From positions 1-36,895 of the forward strand of contig CASEZK010000037.1 of NCBI GenBank assembly GCA_949292425.1: a stretch of 36,895 nt of DNA, read 5' to 3'. Every line of letters begins with the position of its first letter. Position 1 is the stretch's first letter. Below the pieces are notes generated by a model. The model did not search any database and was not told the origin of the DNA. It saw nothing but the letters and a program-made list of their open reading frames with translations. Shown here piece by piece: positions 19,220 to 28,439 of the stretch. Source of the stretch: an uncultured Oscillospiraceae bacterium (GTDB lineage: Bacteria > Bacillota > Clostridia > Oscillospirales > Acutalibacteraceae). Made by a program: the position numbers and the translations under genes.

Positions 19220-20404
19220 TTATCCATTTATAGCCTCCTTTAAAGCTTCCACTTTATCAAGTTTCTCCCACGAAACGCCTAATTCTTCTCTACCCATGTG
19301 ACCATAAGACGCTACTTTTTGATAAATAGGACGTCTTAGTTGAAGATTTTCAATAATTGCTGCCGGCCTTAAATCAAATACCTTTTGCACTGTGTTTGAA
19401 ATTTTTTCATTTGTATACTCAGATGTTCCAAATGTATCAACCATAACGGATACAGGTCTTGCTACGCCTATAGCGTATGCTATTTGAACTTCGCATTTTT
19501 TAGCTAATTTCGCCGCTACAATATTTTTAGCGATATATCTTGCCATATATGCAGCAGACCTGTCCACCTTCGTTGGGTCTTTGCCGGAAAAAGCTCCACC
19601 TCCGTGCCGCGAATATCCACCATATGTATCTACTATTATCTTTCTGCCTGTAAGTCCTGTGTCTCCCGCAGGCCCTCCTATAACGAATCTTCCAGTAGGA
19701 TTTATGTAAATTTTCGTTTTATCGTCCATGAGGTTTGAATCGATAGCTTCTTTTATCACGTAATTCATAATATCTTCACGCAATTTTTCGTTTGATATAT
19801 CTTCACCATGCTGAGTGGACAGGATAATTGTATCTACTCTTTTAGGTGTACCGTCTTCATATTCTACTGTTACCTGAGCTTTACCGTCCGGGCGCAAATA
19901 ATTTAATATTTTATTCTTCCTTACGCAAGTTAATCTCTTCGTAAGCTTATGTGCAAGCGAAATCGGTAACGGCATAAGTTCAGGCGTCTCGTCGCAAGCA
20001 AATCCAAACATCATTCCTTGGTCTCCTGCACCTATTCCGTCCTTTGCGTCCTTGCTATTTTTTTTCATCTCTACAGATTCATTTACACCCATAGCTATGT
20101 CTGATGATTGAGAATTTATCGATATTAGAACATTACATGTGTGTCCATCAAAATTATATTTCGGCGAATCGTATCCTATATCTAAGATAGTTTTTCTTAC
20201 AATGTTCGCTATATCTACATAGCAAGTTGTCGTAATTTCTCCCATAACGTGCACTAATCCAGGCGCAACAGTTGTTTCGCATGCAACATGTGCATCTTTG
20301 TCTTTTTCAAATATCGCATCCAGTATTGCATCAGATATTTGATCACATATTTTGTCTGGGTGCCCTTGTGTTACGGACTCCGATGTGAATAAATGTTTTA
20401 TCAT
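19220..20404 (-). CDS. metK: S-adenosylmethionine synthetase
   Basis: Makes SAM from methionine and ATP in the cytosol; 394 aa. Family segments are [20 protein letters not shown] (N-terminus, with the ATP-phosphate His and Mg-binding Asp), the hexapeptide loop [19 protein letters not shown] (phosphate binding) and [17 protein letters not shown]. The start ATG follows AAAGGGAG. A TTTACA-N17-TAACAT promoter lies 55 nt upstream. I see no S-box or other SAM riboswitch in the leader. The gap to the upstream SDR gene contains cloverleaf element B. Confidence 0.97.
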   Translation of the reverse strand: MIKHLFTSESVTQGHPDKICDQISDAILDAIFEKDKDAHVACETTVAPGLVHVMGEITTTCYVDIANIVRKTILDIGYDSPKYNFDGHTCNVLISINSQSSDIAMGVNESVEMKKNSKDAKDGIGAGDQGMMFGFACDETPELMPLPISLAHKLTKRLTCVRKNKILNYLRPDGKAQVTVEYEDGTPKRVDTIILSTQHGEDISNEKLREDIMNYVIKEAIDSNLMDDKTKIYINPTGRFVIGGPAGDTGLTGRKIIVDTYGGYSRHGGGAFSGKDPTKVDRSAAYMARYIAKNIVAAKLAKKCEVQIAYAIGVARPVSVMVDTFGTSEYTNEKISNTVQKVFDLRPAAIIENLQLRRPIYQKVASYGHMGREELGVSWEKLDKVEALKEAING

Positions 20405-20458
20405 TTTCTTTTCTCCCTTTAGTTTGACATTAACGAATATTTTTTTACCTTATGTTAC

Positions 20459-20487
20459 ATGTTATCACAATTGTAAAGATTTGTAAA
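20459..20487 (-). promoter_or_regulatory. Likely metK promoter
   Basis: TTTACA (20487-20482), a 17-nt spacer and TAACAT (20464-20459) on the minus strand. Both boxes deviate from consensus. It lies between element B and metK, so metK could be expressed independently of the SDR gene. Confidence 0.45.
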
Positions 20488-20519
20488 TATGTGTTGTTAA
20501 AATGTTTTCTAATTGTGGT

Positions 20520-20615
20520 AGCGGGACAATATCTTTGATATTTGTCCCGCCCATAAAGCAATAAGCTTTATGGGCGTAGCGATTTATGATACCATAAATC
20601 GCTACGCTCCCTGCT
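20520..20615. repeat. Cloverleaf-like palindromic element, copy B
   Basis: Hairpin 1 is 20521-20550 (13 bp with one bulge, loop TTT), hairpin 2 is 20549-20575 (11 bp, loop AATAA) and hairpin 3 is 20575-20606 (14 bp, loop ATAC). Outer arms AGCGGG (20520-20525) and CCTGCT (20610-20615) pair with one G-T wobble on the plus strand. Neighbouring hairpins share 2 nt and 1 nt. It begins 13 nt after the SDR stop codon in the direction of transcription and has no T-tail. Confidence 0.8.
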
Positions 20616-20628
20616 CCTGTGTAACTAC

Positions 20629-21363
20629 TTATATTACTAATCCCCCATTAGGGCTTAAAATCTGACCTGTAGTAAACTTAGACTTATCACTTGCTAAAAA
20701 TAAAACGCTTTCCGCTATATCTTCGGGAGTCCCTATCACGCCAAGTGACGTAATTTCTTTCAGCGACTGTAGAGCTTCCTTTCCGAGTTTTCTCATCATA
20801 TCTGTCATTACCACTCCCGGGGCTACACAATTTACATTAATGCCGCAAGGGCCTACTTCTTTCGACAAAGCTTTGGTAAAACCTATAACCGCAGCTTTAG
20901 TAGCCGAATAAGCAACTTCGCAAGACGCACCATTTACACCCAGAATAGATGAAATATTCACAATTTTACCATATTTCCTTTTTACCATTTCTGGCAAAAC
21001 AGCCCTGCAACAGTTAAACATCCCCTTGACGTTGATGTCAAATAGTCTGTTCCACTCATTTTCTGTCGTGTCAATTAACATCTTCTGTAAGTCAACACCA
21101 GCATTGTTGACCAAAACATCTATATGAGATGAAAAATTTCTTATATTTCCCATCATATCACTTACTTGAGCTTCTTTCGAAACATCCGCTTGTACAGCTA
21201 GGCAGTCGCATCCCATACCTTTGAGCTCTTCGCAAAGTTGCTCAGCTTCTTTTTTAGATTGAAAGTAATTTATAATGACCCGATACCCATCTTTTGCAAA
21301 TGCCTCAGCTGTCGCTTTCCCGATGCCTCGCGATGCGCCAGTAATTAAAACAGTCTTATTCAT
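20629..21363 (-). CDS. Short-chain dehydrogenase/reductase, FabG-like
   Basis: 244-aa Rossmann-fold oxidoreductase. The cofactor motif is TGASRGIG (residues 8-15). NNAG follows, then the catalytic Ser in VNISS, YSATK (Tyr and Lys of the YxxxK motif), and a C-terminal TGQILSPNGGLVI as in 3-oxoacyl-ACP reductases. The Arg after the glycine motif suggests NADPH. The gene is not in a fatty-acid cluster: it overlaps an upstream flavin reductase-like gene by 8 nt. It may therefore be a FabG paralogue with another carbonyl substrate. The family is certain, the substrate is not. Confidence 0.88.
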   Translation of the reverse strand: MNKTVLITGASRGIGKATAEAFAKDGYRVIINYFQSKKEAEQLCEELKGMGCDCLAVQADVSKEAQVSDMMGNIRNFSSHIDVLVNNAGVDLQKMLIDTTENEWNRLFDINVKGMFNCCRAVLPEMVKRKYGKIVNISSILGVNGASCEVAYSATKAAVIGFTKALSKEVGPCGINVNCVAPGVVMTDMMRKLGKEALQSLKEITSLGVIGTPEDIAESVLFLASDKSKFTTGQILSPNGGLVI

Positions 21364-21865
21364 TTTTTACCAAAACCTTTACAATTTCTCCTACATATTC
21401 TTTGTGGTAATCTTTCAAAGGATAATTTTGCTCTATGCTATTATCTGCAAAAAGTTCAGGAGCCAAATATTGTGAATAAATTTTTTTACATATCAAAACC
21501 ATCTTTGCCTGCTCGAAATATGGAGCCTCATCATCGAAAACAGGCGTAAAACCTGTTGCTTTTGCTTTATCTACATTTCTTCCGGAATTAGAACCGCAAA
21601 ACGACAATTCTTTTTTGTATTTATCGTCGTAAAAAGAAAGTGTGTAGTAGTCATTTTTTTCCATAAAGTCAAATGTATATCTTCCCGGACGGACAAACGA
21701 AAATGTGACGTTTTTATTCCATAAAACACCCACTCCACCCCAACTAGCAGTCATTGTGTTGTAACCTTCCCTACACCCTGCTGTTATCAACATCCATTTT
21801 TCGCCTATAAGTTTAAAAAAATTTTCCTCAATAGATACTGGTGATATTTCTTTAAAAAGTTTCAT
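21356..21865 (-). CDS. Flavin reductase-like (FMN-binding split barrel) protein
   Basis: 169-aa protein of the flavin reductase-like split-barrel family. The N-terminal half contains WMLITAGCREGYNTMTASWGG, a flavin-binding arrangement typical of the group. NVTFSFVRPGRYTFDFM and a conserved YYTLSFYDDKYKKEL follow. The start is the ATG at 21863-21865, directly behind AGGAGG; an in-frame ATG at 21886 lacks a ribosome site. It is 29 nt from the ribF end and overlaps the SDR gene. The pairing suggests a small reductase module at the end of the ribF operon, the source of FMN. Its electron acceptor is unknown. Confidence 0.85.
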   Translation of the reverse strand: MKLFKEISPVSIEENFFKLIGEKWMLITAGCREGYNTMTASWGGVGVLWNKNVTFSFVRPGRYTFDFMEKNDYYTLSFYDDKYKKELSFCGSNSGRNVDKAKATGFTPVFDDEAPYFEQAKMVLICKKIYSQYLAPELFADNSIEQNYPLKDYHKEYVGEIVKVLVKNE

Positions 21866-21894
21866 AAATGACCTCCTAAAATACAATTTTAAAA

Positions 21895-22815
21895 TTAAAC
21901 ATTAAAGTGCCATTTTAAGGCCACATTGCAGTCCTGTGCGACGGTTCTTTTCAGTTTTTCCATACTTTCAAATTTTCTCTCTGGTCTTAAAAACTTTAAC
22001 AACTCAACTTTAACAGTTTTATAATATAATTCTACGCTATTATCTCCTAAAATATGTGTTTCAGAAATGGGTCTAGGTAGGCGTTTAACTGTCGGTGCAA
22101 CACCGATATTAGTAAGACTTTTGTATTTGTTCCCATTCACTGTCACACAGCTTAAATAGCTCCCGCATTTTGGAACTATAAAATTTTCAGGAAATTCTTG
22201 ATTAATGGTGGGAAAGTGCAAATTTTGAGCGATTCTTCGCCCATGCGAAACTGAAAGGGTATAATGAAAATTTTCTGAAAGCAGCTCATTTGCGACATCT
22301 ACTTTACCATCATACAATAACTTTCTTATAGTCGATGAGCTGATGTCAGAATCTTTATGTTTAACCGGTTCGGCAACATGAACTTGTATTGCGTGCTTTT
22401 GACATTTATTTTTAAGGTCCTCGGCACCAAACTGCCCTCCTTTACCAAAATGGTAATTAAATCCACAAAAGATGTGTTTAGCTTTCAATGTGTTAAACAA
22501 TATTTCATGTATAAATTCATCAGCTGTTAGATTCATTACATTTTTAAAATCTACTGTGTAAAGCTCTTGCAGTCCTAGGCTTTCAAGCATTTTGTTTCTA
22601 TCATAGTCTAGTAAAATTTTATTTGTTTGGCCCTTGTGCAAAATATTCTTAGGGGAATTTTTATAAGTAAATATACAAGACGTAAATTTATTTTTTTTAC
22701 TACAATACAGCATTTCAGATATAACTTTCATGTGTCCCTTATGTAGGCCATCAAAAAATCCTAAAGCTACACAGGTGCTTTTTTCCTGTTTTTTTAAGTA
22801 TTCATTTATTTTCAT
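21895..22815 (-). CDS. ribF: Bifunctional riboflavin kinase / FAD synthetase
   Basis: Converts riboflavin to FMN and then FAD; 306 aa. The N-terminal FAD synthetase domain has GFFDGLHKGHMKVI (nucleotidyltransferase HxGH) and a later SSSTIRKLL segment (ISSTxxR type). The C-terminal kinase domain (about 180-300) contains GRRIAQNLHFPTIN, a slightly divergent form of the G-x-PTAN flavokinase motif, and TNIGVAPTV. It follows truB, the standard order in Bacillota. The start ATG at 22813-22815 is not preceded by a strong ribosome site. Confidence 0.95.
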   Translation of the reverse strand: MKINEYLKKQEKSTCVALGFFDGLHKGHMKVISEMLYCSKKNKFTSCIFTYKNSPKNILHKGQTNKILLDYDRNKMLESLGLQELYTVDFKNVMNLTADEFIHEILFNTLKAKHIFCGFNYHFGKGGQFGAEDLKNKCQKHAIQVHVAEPVKHKDSDISSSTIRKLLYDGKVDVANELLSENFHYTLSVSHGRRIAQNLHFPTINQEFPENFIVPKCGSYLSCVTVNGNKYKSLTNIGVAPTVKRLPRPISETHILGDNSVELYYKTVKVELLKFLRPERKFESMEKLKRTVAQDCNVALKWHFNV

Positions 22816-22858
22816 TGCGTACCTTTTATTTACTATAAGTATTTTAATTTAATAATTC

Positions 22859-23761
22859 TCATTTAGTATATAACAATTTATACACAGACATTTCTTTTTT
22901 TGCCATGTTTACTACACCTAAACCTAAAAATTTTCCGTCTGTTCCATATACCCTAAGTTTTTGGCCGTCTTGAGCGTCTTTTGCCGATATTCTATCCAAT
23001 GCTAACCCCCCACCATTCAAGAACCGTATTGTTTGAGCATCGGTTACATTGACTGCGTTGTACTTAAACAAAACTGAGCCAATCGACAATAGTACCTCAT
23101 CTAGCTTATTTTCTGAGGCTAACTCTTTTGCTCTATCTAAAGTTATGCTCTTTTCTAAAGTAAAACCGCCCACTCGAGTCCTCTCAAGTCCGCTCATAGC
23201 AGCTCCACAACCGAGTTGAGTTCCTATGTCTGCACACAAAGTTCGAACATATGTACCTTTTGAGCATCTCACTAACATAGTTGCTTCATGCATTTCCTCA
23301 TTGTAATTTTCCAATTCTATATCGTCTATTGTGACAACTCGCTTTTCTCTACTCACCTCTATGCCTTGCCTCGCTAGAGAATAGAGCCTCACGCCATCCT
23401 TTTTTATTGCGGAATACATCGGTGGCACTTGTTTTATTTCGCCTACAAATGTTGAAATGACTTTTCTTAATGTTTCTACATCAACATTTACTAGATTCTT
23501 TTTAAGTATTTTTCCACTAGTGTCCTCTGTGTCTGTTATCAAACCTAGCTGGAACTTAGCTCGGTATTCTTTAGAATAACCTTGCAACAAGTTTTGTATT
23601 TTTGTTGCATGACCCGCCAATATAGGCAACACTCCTGTTGCCATAGGATCCAAGGTTCCTGCATGACCTATTTTTTTAGTTTTCAAAAATTTCCGCATAA
23701 CAGCTACAACGTCAAACGATGTATAATTTTCTGGTTTATTTATAACCATTATTCCATCCAT
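22859..23761 (-). CDS. truB: tRNA pseudouridine(55) synthase
   Basis: Modifies U55 in the T-loop of nearly all tRNAs; 300 aa. The N-terminus MDGIMVINKPENYTS and the catalytic-Asp block HAGTLDPMATGVLPI are diagnostic. KGTYVRTLCADIG and a C-terminal PUA-like region (about 240-295) complete the family layout. It overlaps the nrnA-type gene by 13 nt and precedes ribF. Confidence 0.97.
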   Translation of the reverse strand: MDGIMVINKPENYTSFDVVAVMRKFLKTKKIGHAGTLDPMATGVLPILAGHATKIQNLLQGYSKEYRAKFQLGLITDTEDTSGKILKKNLVNVDVETLRKVISTFVGEIKQVPPMYSAIKKDGVRLYSLARQGIEVSREKRVVTIDDIELENYNEEMHEATMLVRCSKGTYVRTLCADIGTQLGCGAAMSGLERTRVGGFTLEKSITLDRAKELASENKLDEVLLSIGSVLFKYNAVNVTDAQTIRFLNGGGLALDRISAKDAQDGQKLRVYGTDGKFLGLGVVNMAKKEMSVYKLLYTK

Positions 23762-24723
23762 TTATTCCCTCTTAAGCATATAAAATCTTTTATTCCATTT
23801 ATAATTTTTTGTTTTACTTCATTCAAATTCCCAGCGATTGAACACCCTCCTGCGCAAGGATGTCCACCTCCTCCAAAGCGTTCACAGATCAAATTTGCAC
23901 TGATTGTTTCATCTGTCCTGACTGATATTTTGAAAGTGCCATCTTTCTTTTCGCGCATGGTAATCCCTATTAGAACACCTTCAACCTGCCTGGGTATAGA
24001 CGCTAGACCTTCTATGTCGGAATCAGTGGCATGTGCTTTTTTCATCATGTCTAAAGTAGTATAAACTAACGCACATTTGTTATTATAGAAAAATTCCATA
24101 GAATCGAGAACTTCGCGTTCAATCTTAAGGCGTTCCCGAGATTTCATGTCAAACATAAGCCTATTTATTCCGCATGCATCTATGCCAGTTTCTAAAAGAT
24201 CCGCAGCTATCCTGTATGATCTTGCAGTGGCATTGGCATACTTAAAGCACCCCGTATCGGTCGATATCCCCGTGTACAGGCACGTAGCTATATTTTTATC
24301 TATCTCAACATGCATAAGATTTAACAGCGCATATATAATTTCCGCTGTTGCAGCAGAATCAGGTTCCGTATAGCTAAACTTTGCAAAGTTTTTTCCAGAA
24401 GAATGATGATCTATAGACAGGTCTATTTTATCTTTATACTCTTGTTGTAGCTTCTCTCCTAACAACTGCGTATCCGCTACGTCTACACTGATGATATACT
24501 GTGGAGTAAAATTTTGAGTGTTTATATTATCTGATAAAATATTATACTTTTTAGGAATTTCGTCATTGCAAAGAACTTTAGCCATTTTCTCCATCTTTTG
24601 TAACGCCATACATAAGGCAAAACCTGACCCCAGAGTATCTCCATCGGGGTACTGATGCGTCAAAATGTAAAAGTTGTTTTTGCTGCACAATAAGCTGGAT
24701 ATTTCAGAAAGAGTTATGTTCAT
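23749..24723 (-). CDS. nrnA: DHH/DHHA1 phosphoesterase, NrnA-like (nanoRNase / pAp phosphatase)
   Basis: 324-aa phosphoesterase of the NrnA family, which degrades 2-5-nt RNAs and, in some members, pAp or cyclic-dinucleotide products. Mn-binding motifs are DGDTLGSG, SVDVADT and SIDHHSSG. The DHHA1 substrate motif is RFGGGGHPCAGG near the C-terminus. ATG 24723 with GGTGA upstream is preferred over an in-frame TTG at 24729. The start region overlaps or abuts the rbfA stop. Its place between rbfA and truB is normal for the operon. Confidence 0.93.
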   Translation of the reverse strand: MNITLSEISSLLCSKNNFYILTHQYPDGDTLGSGFALCMALQKMEKMAKVLCNDEIPKKYNILSDNINTQNFTPQYIISVDVADTQLLGEKLQQEYKDKIDLSIDHHSSGKNFAKFSYTEPDSAATAEIIYALLNLMHVEIDKNIATCLYTGISTDTGCFKYANATARSYRIAADLLETGIDACGINRLMFDMKSRERLKIEREVLDSMEFFYNNKCALVYTTLDMMKKAHATDSDIEGLASIPRQVEGVLIGITMREKKDGTFKISVRTDETISANLICERFGGGGHPCAGGCSIAGNLNEVKQKIINGIKDFICLRGNKWME

Positions 24724-24725
24724 TC

Positions 24726-25073
24726 TCAATCACCATTTAAATCATTTAATATCTTTGAGATGTTTGCACCGTACTCTATTGAATCTGTAGCATAGAAAAA
24801 AAGTTCCGGAATATGGCGCAAGTCTAATCTATGACCTAGTTCTCGCTTTATATATCCACTAGCGGATTTTAATCCTTCTACGGATATTTTCGTTTTGTCA
24901 AGCCCTCCTATCGCACTCACATATACGTTACAGTATGACAAATCGTTTGTTCCCTCTACCCTGACTATACTTACAAAATTTTCTGTTACTCTTGGGTCTT
25001 TTATTTCACGAAATATAGCCGATAACTCTCTTTTAATATCTTCATTTATACGCTCTATTCTATGTCCTGACAT
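24726..25073 (-). CDS. rbfA: 30S ribosome-binding factor A
   Basis: Cold-shock and 30S maturation factor with a KH-like fold; 115 aa. The N-terminus RIERINEDIKRELSAIFREI, the central DPRV and the later LRHIPELFFYATDSIEYG are typical. It is followed closely by the nrnA-type gene. A 155-nt gap containing cloverleaf element C separates it from infB, which is unusual for genes commonly placed a few bases apart. Confidence 0.95.
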   Translation of the reverse strand: MSGHRIERINEDIKRELSAIFREIKDPRVTENFVSIVRVEGTNDLSYCNVYVSAIGGLDKTKISVEGLKSASGYIKRELGHRLDLRHIPELFFYATDSIEYGANISKILNDLNGD

Positions 25074-25114
25074 TTTTTACCTTCCTCTCTATAGATTTTG
25101 AAGTACAGCACTAA

Positions 25115-25209
25115 GCGCTTGCGTAGACCAAAGAATTTGGTCTACGCAAAGCATTGAAAATTTTTCGATGCTTTGGCGTCGTTGGCCAAAGGCCAACAGG
25201 CGCAAGCGC
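25115..25209. repeat. Cloverleaf-like palindromic element, copy C
   Basis: The outer stem is perfect: GCGCTTGCG (25115-25123) with CGCAAGCGC (25201-25209). Inside lie hairpin 1, 25119-25149 (14 bp, loop GAA); hairpin 2, 25147-25175 (13 bp with one T-G pair, loop ATT); and hairpin 3, 25181-25197 (7 bp GTTGGCC/GGCCAAC, loop AAA). Hairpins 1 and 2 share 3 nt, and hairpin 1 shares 5 nt with the outer stem. It lies 19 nt after the infB stop and 41 nt before rbfA. Confidence 0.85.
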
Positions 25210-25228
25210 CCAAGTTAAGCTTTCTAAA

Positions 25229-27814
25229 TCAATCTTCTCGGTACTCTTCCATAATAAACGCTTCAAACACATCATTTTCCTTAATGTCGTTAAACTTTTC
25301 AAGTCCTATTCCGCACTCATAGCCTTGAGCAACTTCCTTCGCATCATCTTTAAATCTTTTAAGTGACAAAATAGAATCTTCGGTTATAACTATGCCATCT
25401 CTTACTACTCTAATTTGTGCGTTTCTAGCGATTTTTCCTTCTGTTACATAGCACCCTGCAATAGTACCTACACTAGAAATCTTATATACCTGACGGCACT
25501 CAGCTTTACCTAATTGGACTTCTCTAACTTTCGGAGCTAACATACCTTTCATTGCTGCAGTTATTTCATCTATGCAATTATAAATTATTCTGTACAGACG
25601 CATATCCACGCCGTTTAACTTAGCATTTTCCTCTGCCTGTGATTCCGGTCTTACGTTAAATCCCACTATAATCGCATTTGATGCACTAGCAAGCATAACA
25701 TCAGATTCATTTATAGCACCAACTGCACCATGAATCACATTTACTCGTACTTCTGAGTTGCTCAGCCTCTCTAACGACTGTCTAACTGCTTCAACAGATC
25801 CTTGAACATCTGCTTTTACTATTATTTTAAGTTCCTTTATATCGCCTTGTTGCATCTGGTCAAACAGGTTATCTAATGTAACTTTAGTTCTAGAGTTAAA
25901 CTGTTCTTCCTTAATCTTGTTTTTCCTTTGTTCTACCAGTTCTCTTGCCAATCTCTCATCAGATACTGCATTGAACTTATCTCCGCCCTGAGGTACTGTA
26001 TCAAGCCCTGTAATTTCTACTGGCACAGAGGGACCAGCTAATTTCACCCTTTGCCCCAAATCATTTGTCATAGCGCGAACTTTACCAACAGCCGTACCGG
26101 CTACAACTATATCTCCTACTTTTAAAGTTCCGTTTTGAACCAACATTGTTGCTACAGGGCCTCTGCCTTTGGCCAGCCTTGCTTCAATAACCGTACCTTT
26201 TGCTGCTCTATCTTTATTTGCTTTCAGCTCTTTCATTTCAGCTATCAAGTTTACCATCTCAAGAAGATCCTCTATACCTTCTCTTTTTTTAGCCGATACC
26301 GGTATGCAAGGCACATCTCCGCCCCATTCTTCCGGTATAATCTCATGCTCTGTCAACTGTCGTTTTATGTTCTCCGGGTTAGCGCCAGGTTTATCCATTT
26401 TATTTATAGCTACAATCATCGAGACGCCGGCAGCTTTTGCATGGTTTATGGCCTCCACTGTTTGAGGCATTATTCCGTCATCCGCCGCCACAACCAATAT
26501 CGCTATATCCGTGACATGAGCTCCCCGTGCTCTCATAGTAGTAAACGCCTCGTGTCCCGGAGTATCCAAGAAAGTTATATATTTGCCGTTTAAGTTTACT
26601 CTGTATGCGCCTATATGTTGAGTGATTCCACCTGCTTCAGTCGATGTAACATTTGCTTTTCTTATAGCGTCCAAGAGTGAAGTCTTTCCATGGTCAACAT
26701 GCCCCATAACCACGACAATCGGTGCTCTTGGAGTTAAGTATTCATCAGTATCTTCGCTGCCATCTATTATTCTTTCTTCTATGGTAATTTCAACTTCCTT
26801 TTCCACTTTAGCGTGAAATTCCATCGCAACTAAACTTGCTGTATCAAAATTTATAACATCGTTTATAGAAGCCATCGTGCCCATCATCATTAACTTTTTA
26901 ATAACCTCAGCGGCCGTAGCTTTCAGTCTGAGTGCCAACTCACCCACAGTTATTTCAGAAGGAATAGAAACAGTAATAGGTTTATTTTTTCTTTCAAGAG
27001 CAATTCTCTTTAACCTTTCGGCTTCTGTTTCTCTTTTTGCACTTCTTATTTTACCTCTGTTGTGCGATTTTTGATTTATTTTTTGTTTTCTTACAGTATT
27101 TTCGGTGTACATTTTCTCAGACGCTAACTTGTCATACTTCTCGTTATATCTCTCTATGTCAACGTGTGCTGACCTTGTATCTATTATACGTCCGGCTGGC
27201 TTCTTCTTGTTTTGAGCTTCCGCACTCTTATTTGAAATTCCTTTTGAAGTTTCTTTACGAAAAGCCAGGGGCCCTTTCGTTTCAGTTGACCTATTCTTTA
27301 CATTTTTACTTGCATTTACACTAGCTTTTGTTTCTTTTGTAGTGTGATTAAATTGTCTTTCTGCCTTCGCTTTAGCCTCAGATTGCTTTTCTTCTTTTAC
27401 TGGTTCTTTTTTTGCAATAGTCCTTTTAGCTTCCTGTAATGGTTCCTCTGTTGTTTTTTTCTTTTGCACAGAAGGATCAGTCTCTTTTGCATTTTCAGTT
27501 TTTTCTGAGCTTTTTTCTTTTTCAAGCTTTGAATCATTCTTGCTTTCAGATACTGTTGATTTTTTCTTAACCGGTTCTTTTTTAGGTTTTTCTTCTGTTT
27601 TGTTTTCAGGCTTCATTTGAGCAAAATATTTGTCAAAATTTTCAACCTGATTTTTCTGCGTAAAGTACTCAAATATGAAGCTTAATTCGTCAGACGACAA
27701 AGCTGTCATATGTTTCTTTTCTACTCCGAGTTTTTCCTTTAAAAGGGCTATAATATCTTTGCTGGCAACCCCTAAATCTTTAGCCACTTCGTGCACTCTA
27801 TATTTAACCATCAT
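25229..27814 (-). CDS. infB: Translation initiation factor IF-2
   Basis: GTPase that brings initiator tRNA to the 30S subunit; 861 aa. An N-terminal IF2N domain (about 1-55) is followed by a long charged, Lys/Glu-rich linker (about 65-270). A second IF2N-like region (about 280-335) comes next. The G domain has [22 protein letters not shown] and INKMDKP, and the beta-barrel domains and the C-terminal initiator-tRNA-binding domain complete it. The start ATG at 27812-27814 is 9 nt after AGGAGG; a second ATG follows at once. The linker varies within the family and gives no separate function. Confidence 0.97.
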   Translation of the reverse strand: MMVKYRVHEVAKDLGVASKDIIALLKEKLGVEKKHMTALSSDELSFIFEYFTQKNQVENFDKYFAQMKPENKTEEKPKKEPVKKKSTVSESKNDSKLEKEKSSEKTENAKETDPSVQKKKTTEEPLQEAKRTIAKKEPVKEEKQSEAKAKAERQFNHTTKETKASVNASKNVKNRSTETKGPLAFRKETSKGISNKSAEAQNKKKPAGRIIDTRSAHVDIERYNEKYDKLASEKMYTENTVRKQKINQKSHNRGKIRSAKRETEAERLKRIALERKNKPITVSIPSEITVGELALRLKATAAEVIKKLMMMGTMASINDVINFDTASLVAMEFHAKVEKEVEITIEERIIDGSEDTDEYLTPRAPIVVVMGHVDHGKTSLLDAIRKANVTSTEAGGITQHIGAYRVNLNGKYITFLDTPGHEAFTTMRARGAHVTDIAILVVAADDGIMPQTVEAINHAKAAGVSMIVAINKMDKPGANPENIKRQLTEHEIIPEEWGGDVPCIPVSAKKREGIEDLLEMVNLIAEMKELKANKDRAAKGTVIEARLAKGRGPVATMLVQNGTLKVGDIVVAGTAVGKVRAMTNDLGQRVKLAGPSVPVEITGLDTVPQGGDKFNAVSDERLARELVEQRKNKIKEEQFNSRTKVTLDNLFDQMQQGDIKELKIIVKADVQGSVEAVRQSLERLSNSEVRVNVIHGAVGAINESDVMLASASNAIIVGFNVRPESQAEENAKLNGVDMRLYRIIYNCIDEITAAMKGMLAPKVREVQLGKAECRQVYKISSVGTIAGCYVTEGKIARNAQIRVVRDGIVITEDSILSLKRFKDDAKEVAQGYECGIGLEKFNDIKENDVFEAFIMEEYRED

Positions 27815-27827
27815 AAATGTGTTCCTC

Positions 27828-28133
27828 CTAATTATGCTGTAAACTTTTTAGTTTATTCGCTAAATTTTTATCGGTAACGGAAATTACAGCCACTCTTTTT
27901 CCCAATACCATATATATGTCATCGATCGTTTCGTTAATCTGCATTAAATCTGCAGAAAAATCAACCGCTAATTTTTTTATGTTGTCGCGAGTTTTTTCGG
28001 AAGTATCTGCAGCTATTAGCACTAGAAATGCCTTTCGTTTTTTTATTGTGTCAGATACCGCATCATATCCCATATTTAAGCCCCCGGATTTCCTGCAAAT
28101 GCCAATGAAATTAAGTAGTTTATCATTTATCAT
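27828..28133 (-). CDS. L7Ae/L30e-family RNA-binding protein (YlxQ-like)
   Basis: 101-aa L7Ae-fold protein of the YlxQ type found between ylxR and infB. Members bind kink-turn RNA; the cellular target is not established. [16 protein letters not shown] at the N-terminus, [17 protein letters not shown] and [11 protein letters not shown] match the family. The start ATG at 28131-28133 lies within the end of ylxR (11-nt overlap, GGAG about 10 nt upstream). The longer frame to 28169 is just ylxR overlap. Confidence 0.88.
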   Translation of the reverse strand: MINDKLLNFIGICRKSGGLNMGYDAVSDTIKKRKAFLVLIAADTSEKTRDNIKKLAVDFSADLMQINETIDDIYMVLGKRVAVISVTDKNLANKLKSLQHN

Positions 28134-28404
28134 TAACAATTTTCTCCAGTTCTTCGTAAAAACTTTCATCGACCTTTGTCGAAATTGTTTTTTCTATTCT
28201 TTTATTTTTTCTTAGCTTTCGTAGACAATCTGCGTCTTTACAAAGGTACAGCCCTCTTCCCGGTGCCTTGAACGTAAAGTCGATAGATATAACCTTTTTA
28301 CCATCCAAGTTAAAAGTTCGCACTAGACGTATAAGTTCCTTTTTTTCTTTCATTTGGTTGCATCCCGCACACATGCGGCTGGGGATATGATTTTTTTTAG
28401 TCAA
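28123..28404 (-). CDS. YlxR/RnpM family RNA-binding protein
   Basis: 93-aa protein of the YlxR family, recently described as an RNase P modulator (RnpM) in some Bacillota. The N-terminal CAGCNQMKEKKELIRLVR contains the conserved cysteine pair and Arg of the family. GRGLYLCKDADCLRKLRK matches the second conserved block with two further cysteines. The start is TTG at 28402-28404, behind a G/A-rich stretch. It lies 35 nt after nusA and overlaps ylxQ. Confidence 0.9.
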   Translation of the reverse strand: MTKKNHIPSRMCAGCNQMKEKKELIRLVRTFNLDGKKVISIDFTFKAPGRGLYLCKDADCLRKLRKNKRIEKTISTKVDESFYEELEKIVNDK

Positions 28405-28439
28405 ACCTGCTTCTTCCTCTCTTTTCGTTTTGCTTTGCG

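Noticed and set aside
20405..20520. SAM riboswitch upstream of metK
   Set aside because: The leader shows neither S-box core sequences nor a suitable terminator; a plain promoter fits better.
25115..25209. tRNA or tRNA-like gene (cloverleaf fold)
   Set aside because: No T-loop consensus, no anticodon arm of the right geometry and no 3' CCA; the stems are too long and the three copies share no sequence.
26135..26593. Long plus-strand open frames inside infB (and similar ones inside lepA, aroA, aroC and others)
   Set aside because: They are antisense to strongly conserved genes, have no family resemblance and lack suitable ribosome sites.
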